Source: Rikenellaceae bacterium
GTDB taxonomy: Bacteria > Bacteroidota > Bacteroidia > Bacteroidales > Rikenellaceae
Direction of reading: 5' to 3'
Assembly (NCBI GenBank): GCA_017936385.1
Contig: JAGBFQ010000023.1
Location: 1-64,000 of the forward strand
DNA: 64,000 nucleotides
The notes under the pieces were generated by a model, which ran no database searches, was not told the DNA's origin, and worked only from the letters and a program-made list of their open reading frames with translations. Made by a program: the position numbers and the translations under genes. The first letter of the stretch is position 1, and each line of letters starts with the position of its first letter. Positions 9,126 through 19,118 of this stretch are shown in pieces.

Positions 9126-9162
9126 AAAAAAGCGTTCCACACTTTCGTGCGGAACGCTTTTC
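9126..9162. terminator. bidirectional terminator
   Basis: AGCGTTCC-A-CAC / GTG-C-GGAACGCT hairpin with A-run on the left and T on the right. It lies between the convergent ends of the AddB-like gene and rplQ and can stop transcription from both sides. Confidence 0.85.
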
Positions 9163-9196
9163 GGCGTCTTCAAACTTCCTTTAGGAAGCTATCAAA

Positions 9197-9670
9197 CTAT
9201 TTCTCCTCTACTACGACTGCCTCAGCCTCACCGTCAGTGGTAGCTTTCTTACGGCTACGACGGGTTTTGGGTTTCTCAGCAGCAGGAGTCGATGCAGCAC
9301 TCTTGTAAGTCTCGTTGAAGTCTACCAACTCGATAATACATATATCGGCGGCGTCACCCAAACGGAAACCGGTTTTCAAGATGCGAGTGTAACCGCCGGG
9401 ACGACCTGCGATTACAGGAGCTACGGTGCGGAACAACTCCGAAGTAGCAGCCTTGTCACGAAGGTAACCGAAAACTACACGACGCGAGTGAGTAGTATCC
9501 TCTTTCGACTTGGTAATAACCGGCTCAACATAAATTTTCAGCGCTTTAGCCTTAGCAACAGTGGTCTCGATTCGTTTGTGAAGAATCAACGAAGTAGCCA
9601 TGTTGGCAAGCATCGCCTTACGGTGGCCACGTTGGCGGCCAAGGTGGTTGAATTTCTTATTGTGTCTCAT
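9197..9670 (-). CDS. rplQ: 50S ribosomal protein L17
   Basis: L17, a large-subunit protein near the peptide exit tunnel. The N-terminus ([23 protein letters not shown]) and the core GRPGGYTRI are the conserved family signature. The protein has 157 residues against about 127 in E. coli; the extra length is a low-complexity Ala/Lys/Glu tail after residue 120 ([10 protein letters not shown], then an acidic end), a common feature of Bacteroidota L17. It is the last gene of the supercluster, 2 bp after rpoA, and is followed by a terminator. Confidence 0.98.
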   Translation of the reverse strand: MRHNKKFNHLGRQRGHRKAMLANMATSLILHKRIETTVAKAKALKIYVEPVITKSKEDTTHSRRVVFGYLRDKAATSELFRTVAPVIAGRPGGYTRILKTGFRLGDAADICIIELVDFNETYKSAASTPAAEKPKTRRSRKKATTDGEAEAVVVEEK

Positions 9671-9672
9671 AA

Positions 9673-10668
9673 TTAATCTTTGTCAAGTTTGTAGATGGAA
9701 ACATCCATTCCGAAATGGAGATTTAATGAAGCGAGCAATTCGTCAAGTTCGGTAAGAGATTTCTTACCAAAGTTCCTGAATTTCAAAAGGTCGCTGCGAT
9801 TCAACTTAACCAGGTCACCGATAGTGTCAACCTCAGCTGCTTTCAAACAGTTGAGCGCACGTACCGACAAATCCTTGTCCGAAAGTTTGGTCTTCAGAAG
9901 TTGACGCATGTGGAGTACATCCTCGTCAAACTCCTCTACCGAACCGGCATCATCCATGTTAACGGTGATTTTCTCATCCGAGAACAGCATGAAGTGGTGA
10001 ATCAGAATCTTAGCAGCCTCTTTGAGGGCCTCCTTCGGGTGAATCGAGCCATTGGTGGTGATTTCCAGATTGAGTTTCTCGTAGTCGGTACGTTGCTCGA
10101 CACGGTAGTTCTCAACGTTGTACATCACATTCACAATAGGAGTGAAAATCGAGTCAATAGGCAGTACACCCAACTCGCCCTCCGCAATGGGACGATTCTC
10201 CTCAGCAGGAATATAACCACGACCTTTACCAATAGTCAACGTAATGGTCAACTTGGTATCGGGAGCCATACGGCAAATAACCAAGTCGGGGTTAAGCACC
10301 TTGAAATTCGTAAGGAAATTCGAAATATACCCAGCTGTAAGCTCAGTAACACCGGCAACATTAATCGTTACCTTCTCCGAGTCCTCGCTGTCAACGGTTT
10401 TGATGAAGTTAACTTTCTTGAGGTTGAGTACGATATCAATCATACCCTCCATCACACCGGGGATAGCCGCAAACTCGTGGTCCACGCCAGCAATCTTCAC
10501 GGTCGTAATCGCATAACCCTCGAGCGACGAGAGCAGAATACGACGCAAAGCATTACCGATGGTTTGACCGAAACCGGGCTCCAAAGGACGGAACTCAAAC
10601 TTTCCGAACGTCGAAGACGATTCCAGCATAATCACCTTGTCAGGTTTTTGGAATGCTAATATTGCCAT
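9673..10668 (-). CDS. rpoA: RNA polymerase alpha subunit
   Basis: Alpha subunit of RNA polymerase (331 residues from the chosen start [11 protein letters not shown]; an in-frame ATG three codons upstream at 10677 is the alternative). The N-terminal domain (about 1-230) dimerises and carries the [23 protein letters not shown] block. The C-terminal domain (about 255-320) has the helix-hairpin-helix region [20 protein letters not shown] and FGKKSLTEL that contacts DNA and activators. It lies in the alpha operon between rpsD and rplQ, as in most bacteria. Confidence 0.98.
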   Translation of the reverse strand: MAILAFQKPDKVIMLESSSTFGKFEFRPLEPGFGQTIGNALRRILLSSLEGYAITTVKIAGVDHEFAAIPGVMEGMIDIVLNLKKVNFIKTVDSEDSEKVTINVAGVTELTAGYISNFLTNFKVLNPDLVICRMAPDTKLTITLTIGKGRGYIPAEENRPIAEGELGVLPIDSIFTPIVNVMYNVENYRVEQRTDYEKLNLEITTNGSIHPKEALKEAAKILIHHFMLFSDEKITVNMDDAGSVEEFDEDVLHMRQLLKTKLSDKDLSVRALNCLKAAEVDTIGDLVKLNRSDLLKFRNFGKKSLTELDELLASLNLHFGMDVSIYKLDKD

Positions 10669-10694
10669 AATTTCCAATTAATGTTTGTTAGTTA

Positions 10695-11300
10695 CTATTT
10701 CGAGTACAGCTCGACGATAAGTTGCTCTTTGATGTTCTCGGGGATGTCGGCGCGGTCGGGTTTCGACAGGAATTTACCCGACATGGTAGCCGAGTTCCAC
10801 TCCAACCAAGCGTAGCGAGAGTGCGAACCCGATACAGCCTCGGTGATAACCTCAAGGCTCTTCGATTTCTCACGAACAGCTACTACATCACCCTCGCGCA
10901 GACTATACGAAGGAATGTTTACAACTTGACCGTTTACGGTGATGTGACGGTGCGAAACCAACTGACGAGCAGCAGCACGAGTGGGAGCAATACCCAAACG
11001 GTATACCACGTTGTCCAGACGGCACTCCAGAAGTTTCAGCAGGTTCTCACCGGTGATACCGCCCAAACGAGCAGCTTTCTTGTAGGTGAGGCTGAATTGT
11101 TTCTCCAGCAAACCGTAAATCATTTTAGCCTTTTGTTTCTCGTTCAGCTGAACGCCGTACTCCGATACTTTTTTACGTTTACGAGCGGCACCGTGTTGTC
11201 CGGGAGGGAAGTTCTTTTTCTCCAAGGCTTTGTCCGCACCGTAAATAGCCTCGCCAAATTTTCTGGCGATTTTACTTTTAGGTCCTATATATTTTCCCAT
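10695..11300 (-). CDS. rpsD: 30S ribosomal protein S4
   Basis: S4, a primary 16S rRNA binder that nucleates assembly of the small-subunit body. It has 201 residues, starting [17 protein letters not shown]. The S4 RNA-binding domain is clear ([28 protein letters not shown], then [12 protein letters not shown]). The N-terminal zinc cysteines found in some bacteria are absent, so this is the zinc-free form. In E. coli S4 is the alpha-operon repressor; whether that holds here is unknown. The 59-bp gap before it (rpsK side) is among the longer gaps in the cluster. Confidence 0.98.
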   Translation of the reverse strand: MGKYIGPKSKIARKFGEAIYGADKALEKKNFPPGQHGAARKRKKVSEYGVQLNEKQKAKMIYGLLEKQFSLTYKKAARLGGITGENLLKLLECRLDNVVYRLGIAPTRAAARQLVSHRHITVNGQVVNIPSYSLREGDVVAVREKSKSLEVITEAVSGSHSRYAWLEWNSATMSGKFLSKPDRADIPENIKEQLIVELYSK

Positions 11301-11359
11301 TTTAGTTCTTCTTTAACTTGTTAAACATTTAATTCCGTAACTCGTTATCGTGAGCAAAA

Positions 11360-11749
11360 TTACACACGACGACGGTTGGGGGGACGGCAGCCGTTGTGAG
11401 GCAGCGGAGTTACGTCGATAATCTCCATAACTTCCAGACCGGCACCGTGGATGGTACGGATTGCCGACTCACGACCCGAACCGGGACCCTTTACATAAAC
11501 TTTAACACGACGAAGACCCAAATCGTAAGCAACCTTCGCGCAGTCAGCAGCTGCGGTTTGTGCGGCATAGGGAGTGTTCTTTTTCGAACCACGGAATCCC
11601 ATCTTACCGGCCGAGCTCCAGCTGATAACCTCACCAACCTCGTTAGTGATGGTAATGATTACATTGTTGAAAGTCGAAGCTACGTGAGCAGCACCTACGG
11701 TACCTACTTTTACGACTTTCTTCTTAACTGTTCCTGTTTTCTTTGCCAT
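11360..11749 (-). CDS. rpsK: 30S ribosomal protein S11
   Basis: S11, part of the 30S platform near the mRNA exit and the Shine-Dalgarno cleft. It has 129 residues. Conserved features include the basic start [49 protein letters not shown], and the invariant C-terminus [14 protein letters not shown]. The gene lies 12 bp after rpsM in the alpha operon. Confidence 0.98.
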   Translation of the reverse strand: MAKKTGTVKKKVVKVGTVGAAHVASTFNNVIITITNEVGEVISWSSAGKMGFRGSKKNTPYAAQTAAADCAKVAYDLGLRRVKVYVKGPGSGRESAIRTIHGAGLEVMEIIDVTPLPHNGCRPPNRRRV

Positions 11750-11761
11750 AACTAATTACGA

Positions 11762-12142
11762 TTACTTGGTTGCTTTCTTCTTGTTTGCTACGGTCTTTTT
11801 CTTACCTTTACGGGTACGAGCGTTGTTCTTGGTGCTTTGACCGCGAACGGGAAGACCCAAACGGTGACGAATTCCACGGTAGCAACCGATATCCATCAGA
11901 CGTTTGATGTTGAGTTGAACGAGCGAACGGCACTCGCCCTCTACTTTGATTCCGAGGTCAGCGATAGCTGCACGGATGGCACCGACTTGTGCGTCGGTCC
12001 AGTCTTGAACTTTCAGAGTCGAATCAACACCTGCGGTAGCAAGAATTTTCTCCGCGGTGCTGCGGCCGATACCATAGATATAAGTCAAGCCGATATCGCC
12101 TCTTTTATTTTTGGGTAAATCTACACCTACTATACGTGCCAT
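11762..12142 (-). CDS. rpsM: 30S ribosomal protein S13
   Basis: S13, a 30S head protein that touches the P-site tRNA and forms bridges to the large subunit. It has 126 residues, begins [26 protein letters not shown] and contains the invariant [27 protein letters not shown] block. The Lys-rich tail ends KKKATK. It follows rpmJ in the usual alpha-operon order. Confidence 0.98.
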   Translation of the reverse strand: MARIVGVDLPKNKRGDIGLTYIYGIGRSTAEKILATAGVDSTLKVQDWTDAQVGAIRAAIADLGIKVEGECRSLVQLNIKRLMDIGCYRGIRHRLGLPVRGQSTKNNARTRKGKKKTVANKKKATK

Positions 12143-12174
12143 AAATTACTTTCTTCTTTTTAATACTCTATAAA

Positions 12175-12291
12175 TTAACCTTGGCGCATTTTGAATTTAG
12201 GATTCTTTTTGCAAATCACATAAAGTTTGCCTTTACGCTTAACGATTTTGCAATCCTCGCTTCTCTTTTTGATTGATGCTTTAACTTTCAT
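12175..12291 (-). CDS. rpmJ: 50S ribosomal protein L36
   Basis: L36, the smallest large-subunit protein: 38 codons from ATG at 12291 to TAA at 12175, translating to [20 protein letters not shown] and ending [10 protein letters not shown]. It contains only two cysteines (Cys14 and Cys27) and lacks the second zinc-ligand pair, so it is the zinc-independent type. It lies between infA and rpsM, its usual place, and is too short for many gene callers. Confidence 0.97.
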   Translation of the reverse strand: MKVKASIKKRSEDCKIVKRKGKLYVICKKNPKFKMRQG

Positions 12292-12307
12292 TTTTCAGCA
12301 ATCTTAA

Positions 12308-12526
12308 TTATTTGTACCTGAATGATATACGTCCCTTAGTCAAATCATAAGGGGACATCTCCACTTTTACTTTATCTCCGGGCAGGATTTTGATGTAGTG
12401 CATACGCATCTTGCCGGAAATATGAGCAGTGATAACGTGGCCGTTGTCCAACTCAACGCGGAACATTGCGTTCGACAGCGCCTCGATTATCGTTCCATCT
12501 TTTTCGATAGCAGTCTGTTTTGCCAT
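12308..12526 (-). CDS. infA: translation initiation factor IF-1
   Basis: IF-1, a 72-residue OB-fold (S1-type) protein that blocks the ribosomal A site during initiation. The sequence [32 protein letters not shown], then [22 protein letters not shown] and DLTKGRI, is the canonical family pattern. It sits between map and rpmJ, 9 bp after map. Confidence 0.98.
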   Translation of the reverse strand: MAKQTAIEKDGTIIEALSNAMFRVELDNGHVITAHISGKMRMHYIKILPGDKVKVEMSPYDLTKGRISFRYK

Positions 12527-12535
12527 AATAGAGTC

Positions 12536-13309
12536 TTATGCCTTTAATGCGTTTTCGATAATACTGAAATCGGTCAACACATCTGCGCCACCTTTGCCTA
12601 TTGCAACGGCGAATTCGAAGTGAGCCGAAGGTTTGCGGTCGCGGGTGCGAACTGTCCAGCCGTCGCGCTCAAATACTACGTATTTCGTTCCAAGGTTAAT
12701 CATCGGTTCGATGCAAATTACCATGCCCTCCTTGAGCAGTGGCCCTCTACCTCTTGCACCGTAGTTGGGAACTTCGGGGTCCTCATGCATATTGCGACCC
12801 AGGCCGTGACCGACCAACTCCCTAACAACCGAACATCCATTCTTTTCAGCATGCTCTTGCACAGCCGCAGATATATCTCCTACGCGGTTACCTGCCTTGG
12901 CCTGTGCGACACCTTTATAAAGAGCTTCTTTGGTTACGTCCAGTAACTGCTGAATTTCCGGCTCAATACGACCGACCGCAAATGTATAGGCCGAGTCGCC
13001 ATAAAACCCCTTCATAATAGTGCCACAATCCACTGAAACGATGTCCCCTTCACGCAATGCGTAATCAGATGGGATTCCGTGTACGACTTGCTCGTTAACC
13101 GAAACACACAACGTATTCGGAAAACCGCCGTACCCCAGGAAGCCTGGAACTGCGCCGTGCGAACGAATAAATTGTTCGGCGATAGCGTCGAGTTGCAGCG
13201 TGGTGATACCCGGCTTGATGTGTTTACCCACCTCGGCCAAAGTAGCGCTCACGAGCAGATTGTTCTCACGGAGCAGTTCGACTTCTTCCTGTGTTTTCAG
13301 ATGTATCAT
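12536..13309 (-). CDS. map: methionine aminopeptidase, type I
   Basis: Removes the initiator methionine from nascent proteins at the ribosome. The 257-residue pita-bread fold shows all five metal ligands of the family: Asp in VSVDCGTI, Asp in FYGDSAYTF, His in VGHGLGRNMHEDP, Glu in ICIEPMI and Glu in HFEFAVAI. The short N-terminus without SH3 or zinc extension places it in type Ia. It is co-transcribed between secY (8 bp gap) and infA (9 bp gap). Adenylate kinase, often found here in Proteobacteria and Firmicutes, is absent. Confidence 0.97.
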   Translation of the reverse strand: MIHLKTQEEVELLRENNLLVSATLAEVGKHIKPGITTLQLDAIAEQFIRSHGAVPGFLGYGGFPNTLCVSVNEQVVHGIPSDYALREGDIVSVDCGTIMKGFYGDSAYTFAVGRIEPEIQQLLDVTKEALYKGVAQAKAGNRVGDISAAVQEHAEKNGCSVVRELVGHGLGRNMHEDPEVPNYGARGRGPLLKEGMVICIEPMINLGTKYVVFERDGWTVRTRDRKPSAHFEFAVAIGKGGADVLTDFSIIENALKA

Positions 13310-13316
13310 AGAGAAA

Positions 13317-14648
13317 TTAGATATTTCCTCTACCTCTAATGCGTCCTGTTTTCATCAGACCATCATAGTGACGGCTGAGAAGATGACTTTCTATCTGCGA
13401 GAGAGTGTCAAGAATTACACCTACCAAAATCAACAGCGAGGTTCCGCCGAAGAAGTACGAGAACTCCTGGTTGATTCCGAGCTTCGATGCAAACACAGGC
13501 AGGATTGCCACGATTGCAAGGAAAATCGAACCCGGAAGGGTGATTCTTGTCATGATGTTATCGATATACTCAACGGTTTTCTTACCGGGTTTAACACCAG
13601 GAATGAAACCACCGTTGCGTTTCATATCGTCTGCCATCATGTTGGGGTTAACTGTAATTGCGGTGTAGAAGTAAGTAAACGCAACTACCAAAATGAAATA
13701 TACGACATTATACCACAACGAATTGTAAGCAAATGCGGCAACGAAGCCCTGTGCCCACTCCCAACGTGCAAAAATCATGGGAATAAACATCAGCGCTTGG
13801 GCGAAGATAATAGGCATCACGCCCGCTGCATTTACCTTCAGAGGGATATATTGACGTACGCCTCCGTATTGTTTGTTACCTACGATACGTTTTGCATATT
13901 GCACGGGGATTTTGCGTACAGCTTGCACCAAAGCGATGCTGGCCATGAAAATCAGGTAGAGAACTACCAACTCGGCAATAAGCATTACAAGGCCGCCATT
14001 AGCAACTTTCAGACGGGTATCTGCCTCGGCCAGGAATGCCTCCGGAAGGCGAGCTACGATACCAATCATGATAATCAGCGATACACCGTTGCCGATGCCC
14101 TTGTCGGTAATCTTCTCGCCCAACCACATCATAAACATGGTGCCGGCCAAAAGTACCAATACCGCGGTAAATTGGAACAAAAAGTTCGAGCTACCCAGAA
14201 TAAAGGCTTCCGAAGGCAGCGCGTTTTGTCCCATCGAGAGGCTTGTAAGATACGCAGGACCTTGAATCAGCAGTACTCCGATGGTCAGGTATCTTGTCCA
14301 TTGGTTGATTTTGCGGCGTCCGCTTTCGCCCTCTTTTTGCAACTTTTGGAAGTAGGGTACCACAATGCCCAGCAACTGAATCACGATTGATGCCGAGATG
14401 TAGGGCATGATACCGAGCGCGAAAATCGAAGCGTTAGAAAAAGCACCTCCCGAGAAGATATCCAACAGACCCAACAAGCCGTTGCCTTCTACGCGAGCGC
14501 TCAGGTTTGCCAGCGCCTCGGGATTGATTCCGGGAATCACCACGTAACAACCCAATCTATAAATAAGAATGAGACCCAGCGTATAGAGTATTCTCTTACG
14601 CAGGTCTTCAATCTTAAATATATTCTTTACGGTTTCGACAAACTTCAT
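13317..14648 (-). CDS. secY: protein translocase subunit SecY
   Basis: Central pore subunit of the Sec translocon in the inner membrane (443 residues, ten predicted transmembrane helices). Recognisable parts are the N-terminal helix start FKIEDLRKRILYTLGLILIYR, the plug region after GNGLLGLLDIFSGGAFSNASIFALGIMPYISASI, the cytosolic loop with NGVSLIIMIGI, and the C-terminal loop GGFIPGVKPGK. It lies between rplO and map, the usual spc-operon position. Confidence 0.98.
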   Translation of the reverse strand: MKFVETVKNIFKIEDLRKRILYTLGLILIYRLGCYVVIPGINPEALANLSARVEGNGLLGLLDIFSGGAFSNASIFALGIMPYISASIVIQLLGIVVPYFQKLQKEGESGRRKINQWTRYLTIGVLLIQGPAYLTSLSMGQNALPSEAFILGSSNFLFQFTAVLVLLAGTMFMMWLGEKITDKGIGNGVSLIIMIGIVARLPEAFLAEADTRLKVANGGLVMLIAELVVLYLIFMASIALVQAVRKIPVQYAKRIVGNKQYGGVRQYIPLKVNAAGVMPIIFAQALMFIPMIFARWEWAQGFVAAFAYNSLWYNVVYFILVVAFTYFYTAITVNPNMMADDMKRNGGFIPGVKPGKKTVEYIDNIMTRITLPGSIFLAIVAILPVFASKLGINQEFSYFFGGTSLLILVGVILDTLSQIESHLLSRHYDGLMKTGRIRGRGNI

Positions 14649-14661
14649 TGTTATAAAGTTT

Positions 14662-15108
14662 TTAGAGTTTTACAACAGTACCTTGTACAGCCTCAATTGC
14701 AGCTGCTGCGCTCTTCGAGAAAGCGTGAGCAGTTACATTCAAAGCTTTGGTTACGGTGCCGTTACCAAGAATTTTAACACGGTCGTTTTTCGAAACGAGA
14801 CCTGCCTCAGCCAGAACCTCGGGAGTGATGTCTACGATGTTCTTCTTGGCAGCTACATTCTCCAATACCGACAGGTTGATAGGTTTGAACTCAACGCGCT
14901 CAATGTTGGTGAAACCAAACTTGGGCAAACGACGTTGAAGGGGCATTTGACCTCCCTCAAAGCCTACTTTACGCGAGTAACCCGAACGAGATTGAGCACC
15001 CTTTGCACCACGGGTCGAGTAACCGCCGTGGCCCGAACCTTGACCGCGACCAATACGTTTGTCGTGATGGGTCGCACCCTTTGCGGGTTTTAAACTATTC
15101 AAATTCAT
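14662..15108 (-). CDS. rplO: 50S ribosomal protein L15
   Basis: L15, a late-assembling large-subunit protein (148 residues). The N-terminal extended Gly-rich arm (GATHHDKRIGRGQGSGHGGYSTRGAKGAQSR pattern) and the motif FEGGQMPLQRRLPKFGF are diagnostic. It lies directly before secY in the spc operon. Confidence 0.98.
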   Translation of the reverse strand: MNLNSLKPAKGATHHDKRIGRGQGSGHGGYSTRGAKGAQSRSGYSRKVGFEGGQMPLQRRLPKFGFTNIERVEFKPINLSVLENVAAKKNIVDITPEVLAEAGLVSKNDRVKILGNGTVTKALNVTAHAFSKSAAAAIEAVQGTVVKL

Positions 15109-15134
15109 TGTCTTGACTTTCTTTTAAGGGGTTA

Positions 15135-15317
15135 CTATTTAACGGGTTCAACCTTTACAAGGTGTTTAACTACCTCAAGCATACCGAGAATCATTTTCGA
15201 ATCCTCGTGTACTACGCTTTGGTTAATCTTGCGAAGACCCAATGCGTCGAGGTTTTTACGTTGTTGAGCCGTAGTTCCGATGCGGCTGATAGTCTGTGTA
15301 ATTTTCAACTTTGCCAT
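15135..15317 (-). CDS. rpmD: 50S ribosomal protein L30
   Basis: L30, a 60-residue ferredoxin-like large-subunit protein. The sequence begins MAKLKITQTISRIGTTAQQRKNL and has the conserved LGLRKINQSVVHEDSKMILGML segment. It lies between rpsE and rplO. Confidence 0.97.
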   Translation of the reverse strand: MAKLKITQTISRIGTTAQQRKNLDALGLRKINQSVVHEDSKMILGMLEVVKHLVKVEPVK

Positions 15318-15331
15318 TGTCCTTCAAATAA

Positions 15332-15850
15332 TTAACCGTTAAACACTTTGCTGAGCGAGATACCGCGAACTTGGGCAACGGTGTAAGCATCACGAAGCTC
15401 CATCAGAGCACCGAAAGTTGCCTTTACCAGGTTGTGGGGGTTCGACGAACCTTTGCTCTTTGCCAACACGTTCTTAACACCAACGCTCTCCAGTACGGCA
15501 CGCATTGCACCACCTGCAAGAACACCGGTACCAGGAGCTGCCGGACGAATCATTACTTCCGAACCGCCAAAACGATTCTCTTGTTTGTGAGGAATGGTTC
15601 CGTTGATGATGGGAACCTTAATCAGGTTTTTCTTAGCATCCTCTACGCCTTTCGAAATAGCAGCAGTTACCTCGCTGGCTTTTCCCAGACCGTAGCCTAC
15701 AACGCCATTCTCGTTACCTACTACTACGATTGCCGAGAAAGTGAAAGTACGGCCACCCTTGGTTACTTTGGTAACACGTTGGATGCTTACCAATCTGTCT
15801 TTGAGTTCGAGGTCGGTTGTACGGACCTTCTTCATATTGATATTCGCCAT
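15332..15850 (-). CDS. rpsE: 30S ribosomal protein S5
   Basis: S5, which contributes to decoding fidelity and the mRNA entry site. It has 172 residues with the N-terminal double-stranded-RNA-binding-like domain ([41 protein letters not shown]) and the C-terminal domain ending around [18 protein letters not shown]. The family region where spectinomycin-resistance changes occur (VTKGGR) reads as the common sensitive form. Confidence 0.98.
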   Translation of the reverse strand: MANINMKKVRTTDLELKDRLVSIQRVTKVTKGGRTFTFSAIVVVGNENGVVGYGLGKASEVTAAISKGVEDAKKNLIKVPIINGTIPHKQENRFGGSEVMIRPAAPGTGVLAGGAMRAVLESVGVKNVLAKSKGSSNPHNLVKATFGALMELRDAYTVAQVRGISLSKVFNG

Positions 15851-15856
15851 ATTTTC

Positions 15857-16219
15857 TTAGAATTTAAGGCCACCTTCACGGGCAGCGTCTGCTAATACTT
15901 TTACACGACCATGGTACAGGTAACCGTTACGGTCAAATGCTACCTCTGCAATGCCTTTGGCAATTGCGCGCTCAGCAGCCAATTTACCTACCAACTCCGA
16001 TACTTGACACTTGGTCAGACCAGCGGCTTTCTCTGCCACCTCTTTGTCCATCGACGAAGCTGCAGCCAAAGTAACACCGTTCAAGTCATCAATAAACTGT
16101 ACGTAGATTTGCTTGTTGCTTCTGAATACAGTCATACGAGGGCGCTCTGCGGTTCCGCTAACGATTTTGCGGATACGCATCTTAATCCTCGCTCTTCTTT
16201 CAATCTTATTCAATGCCAT
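15857..16219 (-). CDS. rplR: 50S ribosomal protein L18
   Basis: L18, the 5S rRNA-binding protein of the central protuberance (120 residues). The basic N-terminus ([38 protein letters not shown]) and the C-terminal [28 protein letters not shown] are the conserved signatures. It lies 6 bp before rpsE in the spc operon. Confidence 0.98.
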   Translation of the reverse strand: MALNKIERRARIKMRIRKIVSGTAERPRMTVFRSNKQIYVQFIDDLNGVTLAAASSMDKEVAEKAAGLTKCQVSELVGKLAAERAIAKGIAEVAFDRNGYLYHGRVKVLADAAREGGLKF

Positions 16220-16235
16220 AACTTATACGATTTTA

Positions 16236-16790
16236 CTATTTACCGGCAGCTTTACCTGCCTTACGACGGATTTGTTCGCCTACGAACTTGATACCTTTAC
16301 CCTTGTAAGGCTCGGGTTTGCGGAACGAGCGAATCTTAGCGGCTACTTGACCGATAAGTTGCTTGTCGCAGCTGTTCAGAGTTACGATAGGATTGCTCTT
16401 CTTGTCGGTTACTGCGGTTACTTTAACCTCGGGGGGAACCATCAGATAGATGTCGTGCGAGTAGCCAAGGCTAAGCTCCAGGATTTGACCTTTGGCCTCA
16501 GCTTTGAAACCTACACCTACGAGTTCTTGTTTAATCTCGTAGCCTTTCGATACGCCGACTACCATGTTGTTAATCAGAGCACGGTACAGACCATGCAGCG
16601 AACGGTGGCGCGGTTGGTTCGTAGGACGAGTTACTGTCAATACGCTACCCTCTACGGTTACGGTGATGTCTTTGTCAACTGCTTGCGACAGCTCGCCGAG
16701 AGGTCCTTTAACGCTAACCACGTTGTCAGGCGATACAGTTACAGTTACGCCTGCGGGCAAGTTTACAGGTAATTTACCAATTCTTGACAT
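16236..16790 (-). CDS. rplF: 50S ribosomal protein L6
   Basis: L6, near the factor-binding site of the large subunit (184 residues; two copies of the L6 fold). It begins MSRIGKLPVNLPAGVTV and contains RSLHGLYRALINNMVVGVSKGYEIKQELVGVGFKA and the C-terminal signature PEPYKGKGIKFVGEQIRRKAGKA. Located between rpsH and rplR. Confidence 0.98.
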   Translation of the reverse strand: MSRIGKLPVNLPAGVTVTVSPDNVVSVKGPLGELSQAVDKDITVTVEGSVLTVTRPTNQPRHRSLHGLYRALINNMVVGVSKGYEIKQELVGVGFKAEAKGQILELSLGYSHDIYLMVPPEVKVTAVTDKKSNPIVTLNSCDKQLIGQVAAKIRSFRKPEPYKGKGIKFVGEQIRRKAGKAAGK

Positions 16791-16811
16791 TTGTTAAACT
16801 TTTTTAGAACA

Positions 16812-17210
16812 TTAATAAATGTAGCACAATACTTCGCCACCTACACGCTCTGCGCGAGCCTTCTTGTCGGTCATGATACCTTTCGAAGTCGACAGGATGG
16901 CAATACCAAGGCCGTTGATAACCGAGGGCATTTGGTCAACGTTGGTGTAGCAACGCAGACCCGGACGGCTTACTCGTTTCAGCTCCTTGATGGCATTGAC
17001 TTTGGTTTGGGGGTGATACTTCAAGGCAATCTTGATTACAGGATGGCCTTTTGCATCGTTCTCGAATTTGTAAGCAAGGATGTAGCCCTGCTCGTACAGG
17101 ATTTTGGTTATCTCCTGTTTAATTTTTGAACCGGGAGCTTCAACCACTTTGTGGTTGGCTTTCACCGCGTTTCTAATCCTTGTCAGGAAATCCGCAATAG
17201 GATCTGTCAT
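16812..17210 (-). CDS. rpsH: 30S ribosomal protein S8
   Basis: S8, a primary 16S rRNA binder of the platform (132 residues). It begins [15 protein letters not shown] and ends with the conserved [33 protein letters not shown]. In E. coli S8 represses the spc operon by binding its own mRNA. Here rpsH is the first gene after a gap of 112 bp that holds a strong promoter and a small hairpin, which makes independent control of rpsH and the genes after it plausible. Confidence 0.98.
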   Translation of the reverse strand: MTDPIADFLTRIRNAVKANHKVVEAPGSKIKQEITKILYEQGYILAYKFENDAKGHPVIKIALKYHPQTKVNAIKELKRVSRPGLRCYTNVDQMPSVINGLGIAILSTSKGIMTDKKARAERVGGEVLCYIY

Positions 17211-17289
17211 AGTGATTAAAAGTTAAAATTAAACAAAAATTTAGTTAAATATTATACTCACAAAGAGATTGATTACCTCTGCGAGCGTG

Positions 17290-17319
17290 CAAAGATAATC
17301 AATCTTTTTGAATTTGCAA
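17290..17319 (-). promoter_or_regulatory. internal promoter between rpsN and rpsH
   Basis: On the minus strand TTG (17319-17317), a 19-bp spacer and TATCTTTG (17297-17290) match the Bacteroidota promoter exactly. The first transcribed bases (TTTGCACGCTCG) are the same as at the rpsL promoter 10 kb upstream. The leader would be about 75 nt and contains complementary CTC-GC-AGAG / CTCT-TTGT-GAG segments. Confidence 0.7.
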
Positions 17320-17322
17320 TGC

Positions 17323-17592
17323 CTACCAGCTTGCTTTTTTCACTCCGGGAATCAAACCGTTCGATGCCATCTCACGGAATTGGATACGGCTGATACCGAA
17401 TTGACGCATGTAACCTTTAGGACGTCCGGTCAGTTTGCAACGGTTGTGCAGACGGATGGGATTCGAGTTACGAGGCAGTTTGCTCAGACCGATGTAGTCG
17501 CCTTCAGCTTTGAGAGCTGCACGCTTAGCAGCGTAACGCTCAACGAGTTTGAGGCGTTTGGCCTCACGGGCCTTCATTGATTCTTTTGCCAT
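17323..17592 (-). CDS. rpsN: 30S ribosomal protein S14 (zinc-free form)
   Basis: S14, a 30S head protein (89 residues). The end motif [30 protein letters not shown] is diagnostic. Only one cysteine is present, so it is the long zinc-independent C-minus type instead of the short four-cysteine form. It lies 3 bp after rplE and ends just before the internal promoter. Confidence 0.98.
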   Translation of the reverse strand: MAKESMKAREAKRLKLVERYAAKRAALKAEGDYIGLSKLPRNSNPIRLHNRCKLTGRPKGYMRQFGISRIQFREMASNGLIPGVKKASW

Positions 17593-17595
17593 AAC

Positions 17596-18156
17596 TTATT
17601 GGTTCTTTTTAGCGTTTTTAAAAGGAAGACCGAATTTGCTCAGGAGTGCGTAAGCCTCCTCATCGGTTTGTGCGCTGGTAACGAAAGTAATCTCCATACC
17701 GAAAATCTTAACGATTTTGTCGATGTCAATCTCCGGGAAGATGATTTGCTCGGTTACACCAAGGGTGTAGTTGCCTTGACCGTCGAACTTCTCGTTGATA
17801 CCTTTGAAGTCGCGGATACGAGGAAGAGCTACTGCAATCAGACGCTCCATGAACTCGTACATTCTGTCGGCACGAAGGGTTACACGCAGACCGATAGGCA
17901 TACCTTTACGAAGTTTGAAGTTCGAGATATCCTTCTTCGATTTGGTGGTAACGGCTTTTTGGCCGGCAATCGCGGTCAACTCGTTCATAGCAACCTCCAA
18001 CAATTTCTTGTCGGCGATGGCTTGACCAAGACCTTGGTTGATTACAATCTTTTGGAGTTTAGGAACCTGCATAACGGTCGTGTAGTTAAACTCCTTCATA
18101 AGGGCGGGGATAATCTGCTCCTTATAGGTTGTTTTGAGTGTAGGTACGTATGCCAT
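17596..18156 (-). CDS. rplE: 50S ribosomal protein L5
   Basis: L5, which binds 5S rRNA and contacts the P-site tRNA (186 residues). Conserved stretches include [39 protein letters not shown] and [23 protein letters not shown]. Its ATG overlaps the last stop codon of rplX by one base (TAATG), indicating translational coupling. Confidence 0.98.
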   Translation of the reverse strand: MAYVPTLKTTYKEQIIPALMKEFNYTTVMQVPKLQKIVINQGLGQAIADKKLLEVAMNELTAIAGQKAVTTKSKKDISNFKLRKGMPIGLRVTLRADRMYEFMERLIAVALPRIRDFKGINEKFDGQGNYTLGVTEQIIFPEIDIDKIVKIFGMEITFVTSAQTDEEAYALLSKFGLPFKNAKKNQ

Positions 18157-18473
18157 TATTTAATCTCCTCTCCTGATTTTTTAGCGTAACGAACAATTTT
18201 ACCTTCTGCATTTACCTTGCGACCTACTTTGGTACCTTTACCGGTTTTGGGGTCTACAAGTTGCAAGTTTGAGATGTGAATCGGAGCCTCTTGCTTTACG
18301 ATTCCACCTTGGGTGTTCTTGGCATTGGGTTTGGTAGCTTTCGATACCATGTTCAATCCCTCTACGATTGCTCGGTTCTCCGATACCAATACACTGAGCA
18401 CCTTACCGCTTTGGCCTTTGCTTTCGCCGGCGATAACGGTAACCATATCGCCTTTTTTAATATGCAATTTCAT
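18156..18473 (-). CDS. rplX: 50S ribosomal protein L24
   Basis: L24, an assembly initiator of the large subunit (105 residues). The KOW motif is clear ([23 protein letters not shown]), followed by [14 protein letters not shown] and the [14 protein letters not shown] segment. The stop overlaps the rplE start by one base. Confidence 0.98.
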   Translation of the reverse strand: MKLHIKKGDMVTVIAGESKGQSGKVLSVLVSENRAIVEGLNMVSKATKPNAKNTQGGIVKQEAPIHISNLQLVDPKTGKGTKVGRKVNAEGKIVRYAKKSGEEIK

Positions 18474-18487
18474 AAGCTTTCAGTTTA

Positions 18488-18853
18488 TTAAAGTACTTCA
18501 GGAGCCAGCGAAATAATCTTCATATATTGGTCACGCAACTCGCGTGCTACAGGACCAAAGATACGAGTACCTCTCATCTCACCTTGGTTGTTCAGAAGCA
18601 CAACGGCGTTGTCGTCGAAACGAATGTACGAACCGTTTGCACGTCTAATCTCCTTCTTGGTTCTTACTACGACTGCTTTCGATACCATACCCTTCTTGAC
18701 GTCGCCCGAGGGGGATGCGCTCTTAACAGTCACAACGATTTTGTCGCCAATCGACGCATAGCGTTTCTTGGTACCGCCAAGCACGCGGATACAGAGTACC
18801 TCTTTGGCTCCGCTGTTGTCGGCTACGACGAGTCTGCTTTCTTGTTGTATCAT
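18488..18853 (-). CDS. rplN: 50S ribosomal protein L14
   Basis: L14, at the subunit interface near the factor site (121 residues). It begins [27 protein letters not shown] and ends [22 protein letters not shown], both diagnostic. It lies 2 bp after rpsQ. Confidence 0.98.
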   Translation of the reverse strand: MIQQESRLVVADNSGAKEVLCIRVLGGTKKRYASIGDKIVVTVKSASPSGDVKKGMVSKAVVVRTKKEIRRANGSYIRFDDNAVVLLNNQGEMRGTRIFGPVARELRDQYMKIISLAPEVL

Positions 18854-18855
18854 AA

Positions 18856-19110
18856 CTATTTAGCCCTTTCAATTATTTCTTGTAATCTCCAACGCTTGGT
18901 TTTGCTGAGGGGACGAGTCTCCATCAGTTTTACTACATCGCCGGGGTTGCAGGTGTTCTCTGCGTCCTCTGCAACAAATTTGGTGGTTTTGTTTACAAAC
19001 TTACCGTAGATAGGGTGTTTAACTTTACGTTTAACGGCAACTACGATAGACTTTTCCATCTTGTTGCTTACCACAATCCCGATTCTTTCCTTTCTAAGAT
19101 TTCTTTCCAT
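18856..19110 (-). CDS. rpsQ: 30S ribosomal protein S17
   Basis: S17, an OB-fold protein bound to the 5' domain of 16S rRNA (84 residues). The signature [28 protein letters not shown] and the following [21 protein letters not shown] are standard. Located between rpmC and rplN. Confidence 0.98.
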   Translation of the reverse strand: MERNLRKERIGIVVSNKMEKSIVVAVKRKVKHPIYGKFVNKTTKFVAEDAENTCNPGDVVKLMETRPLSKTKRWRLQEIIERAK

Positions 19111-19118
19111 AGCGGCAA

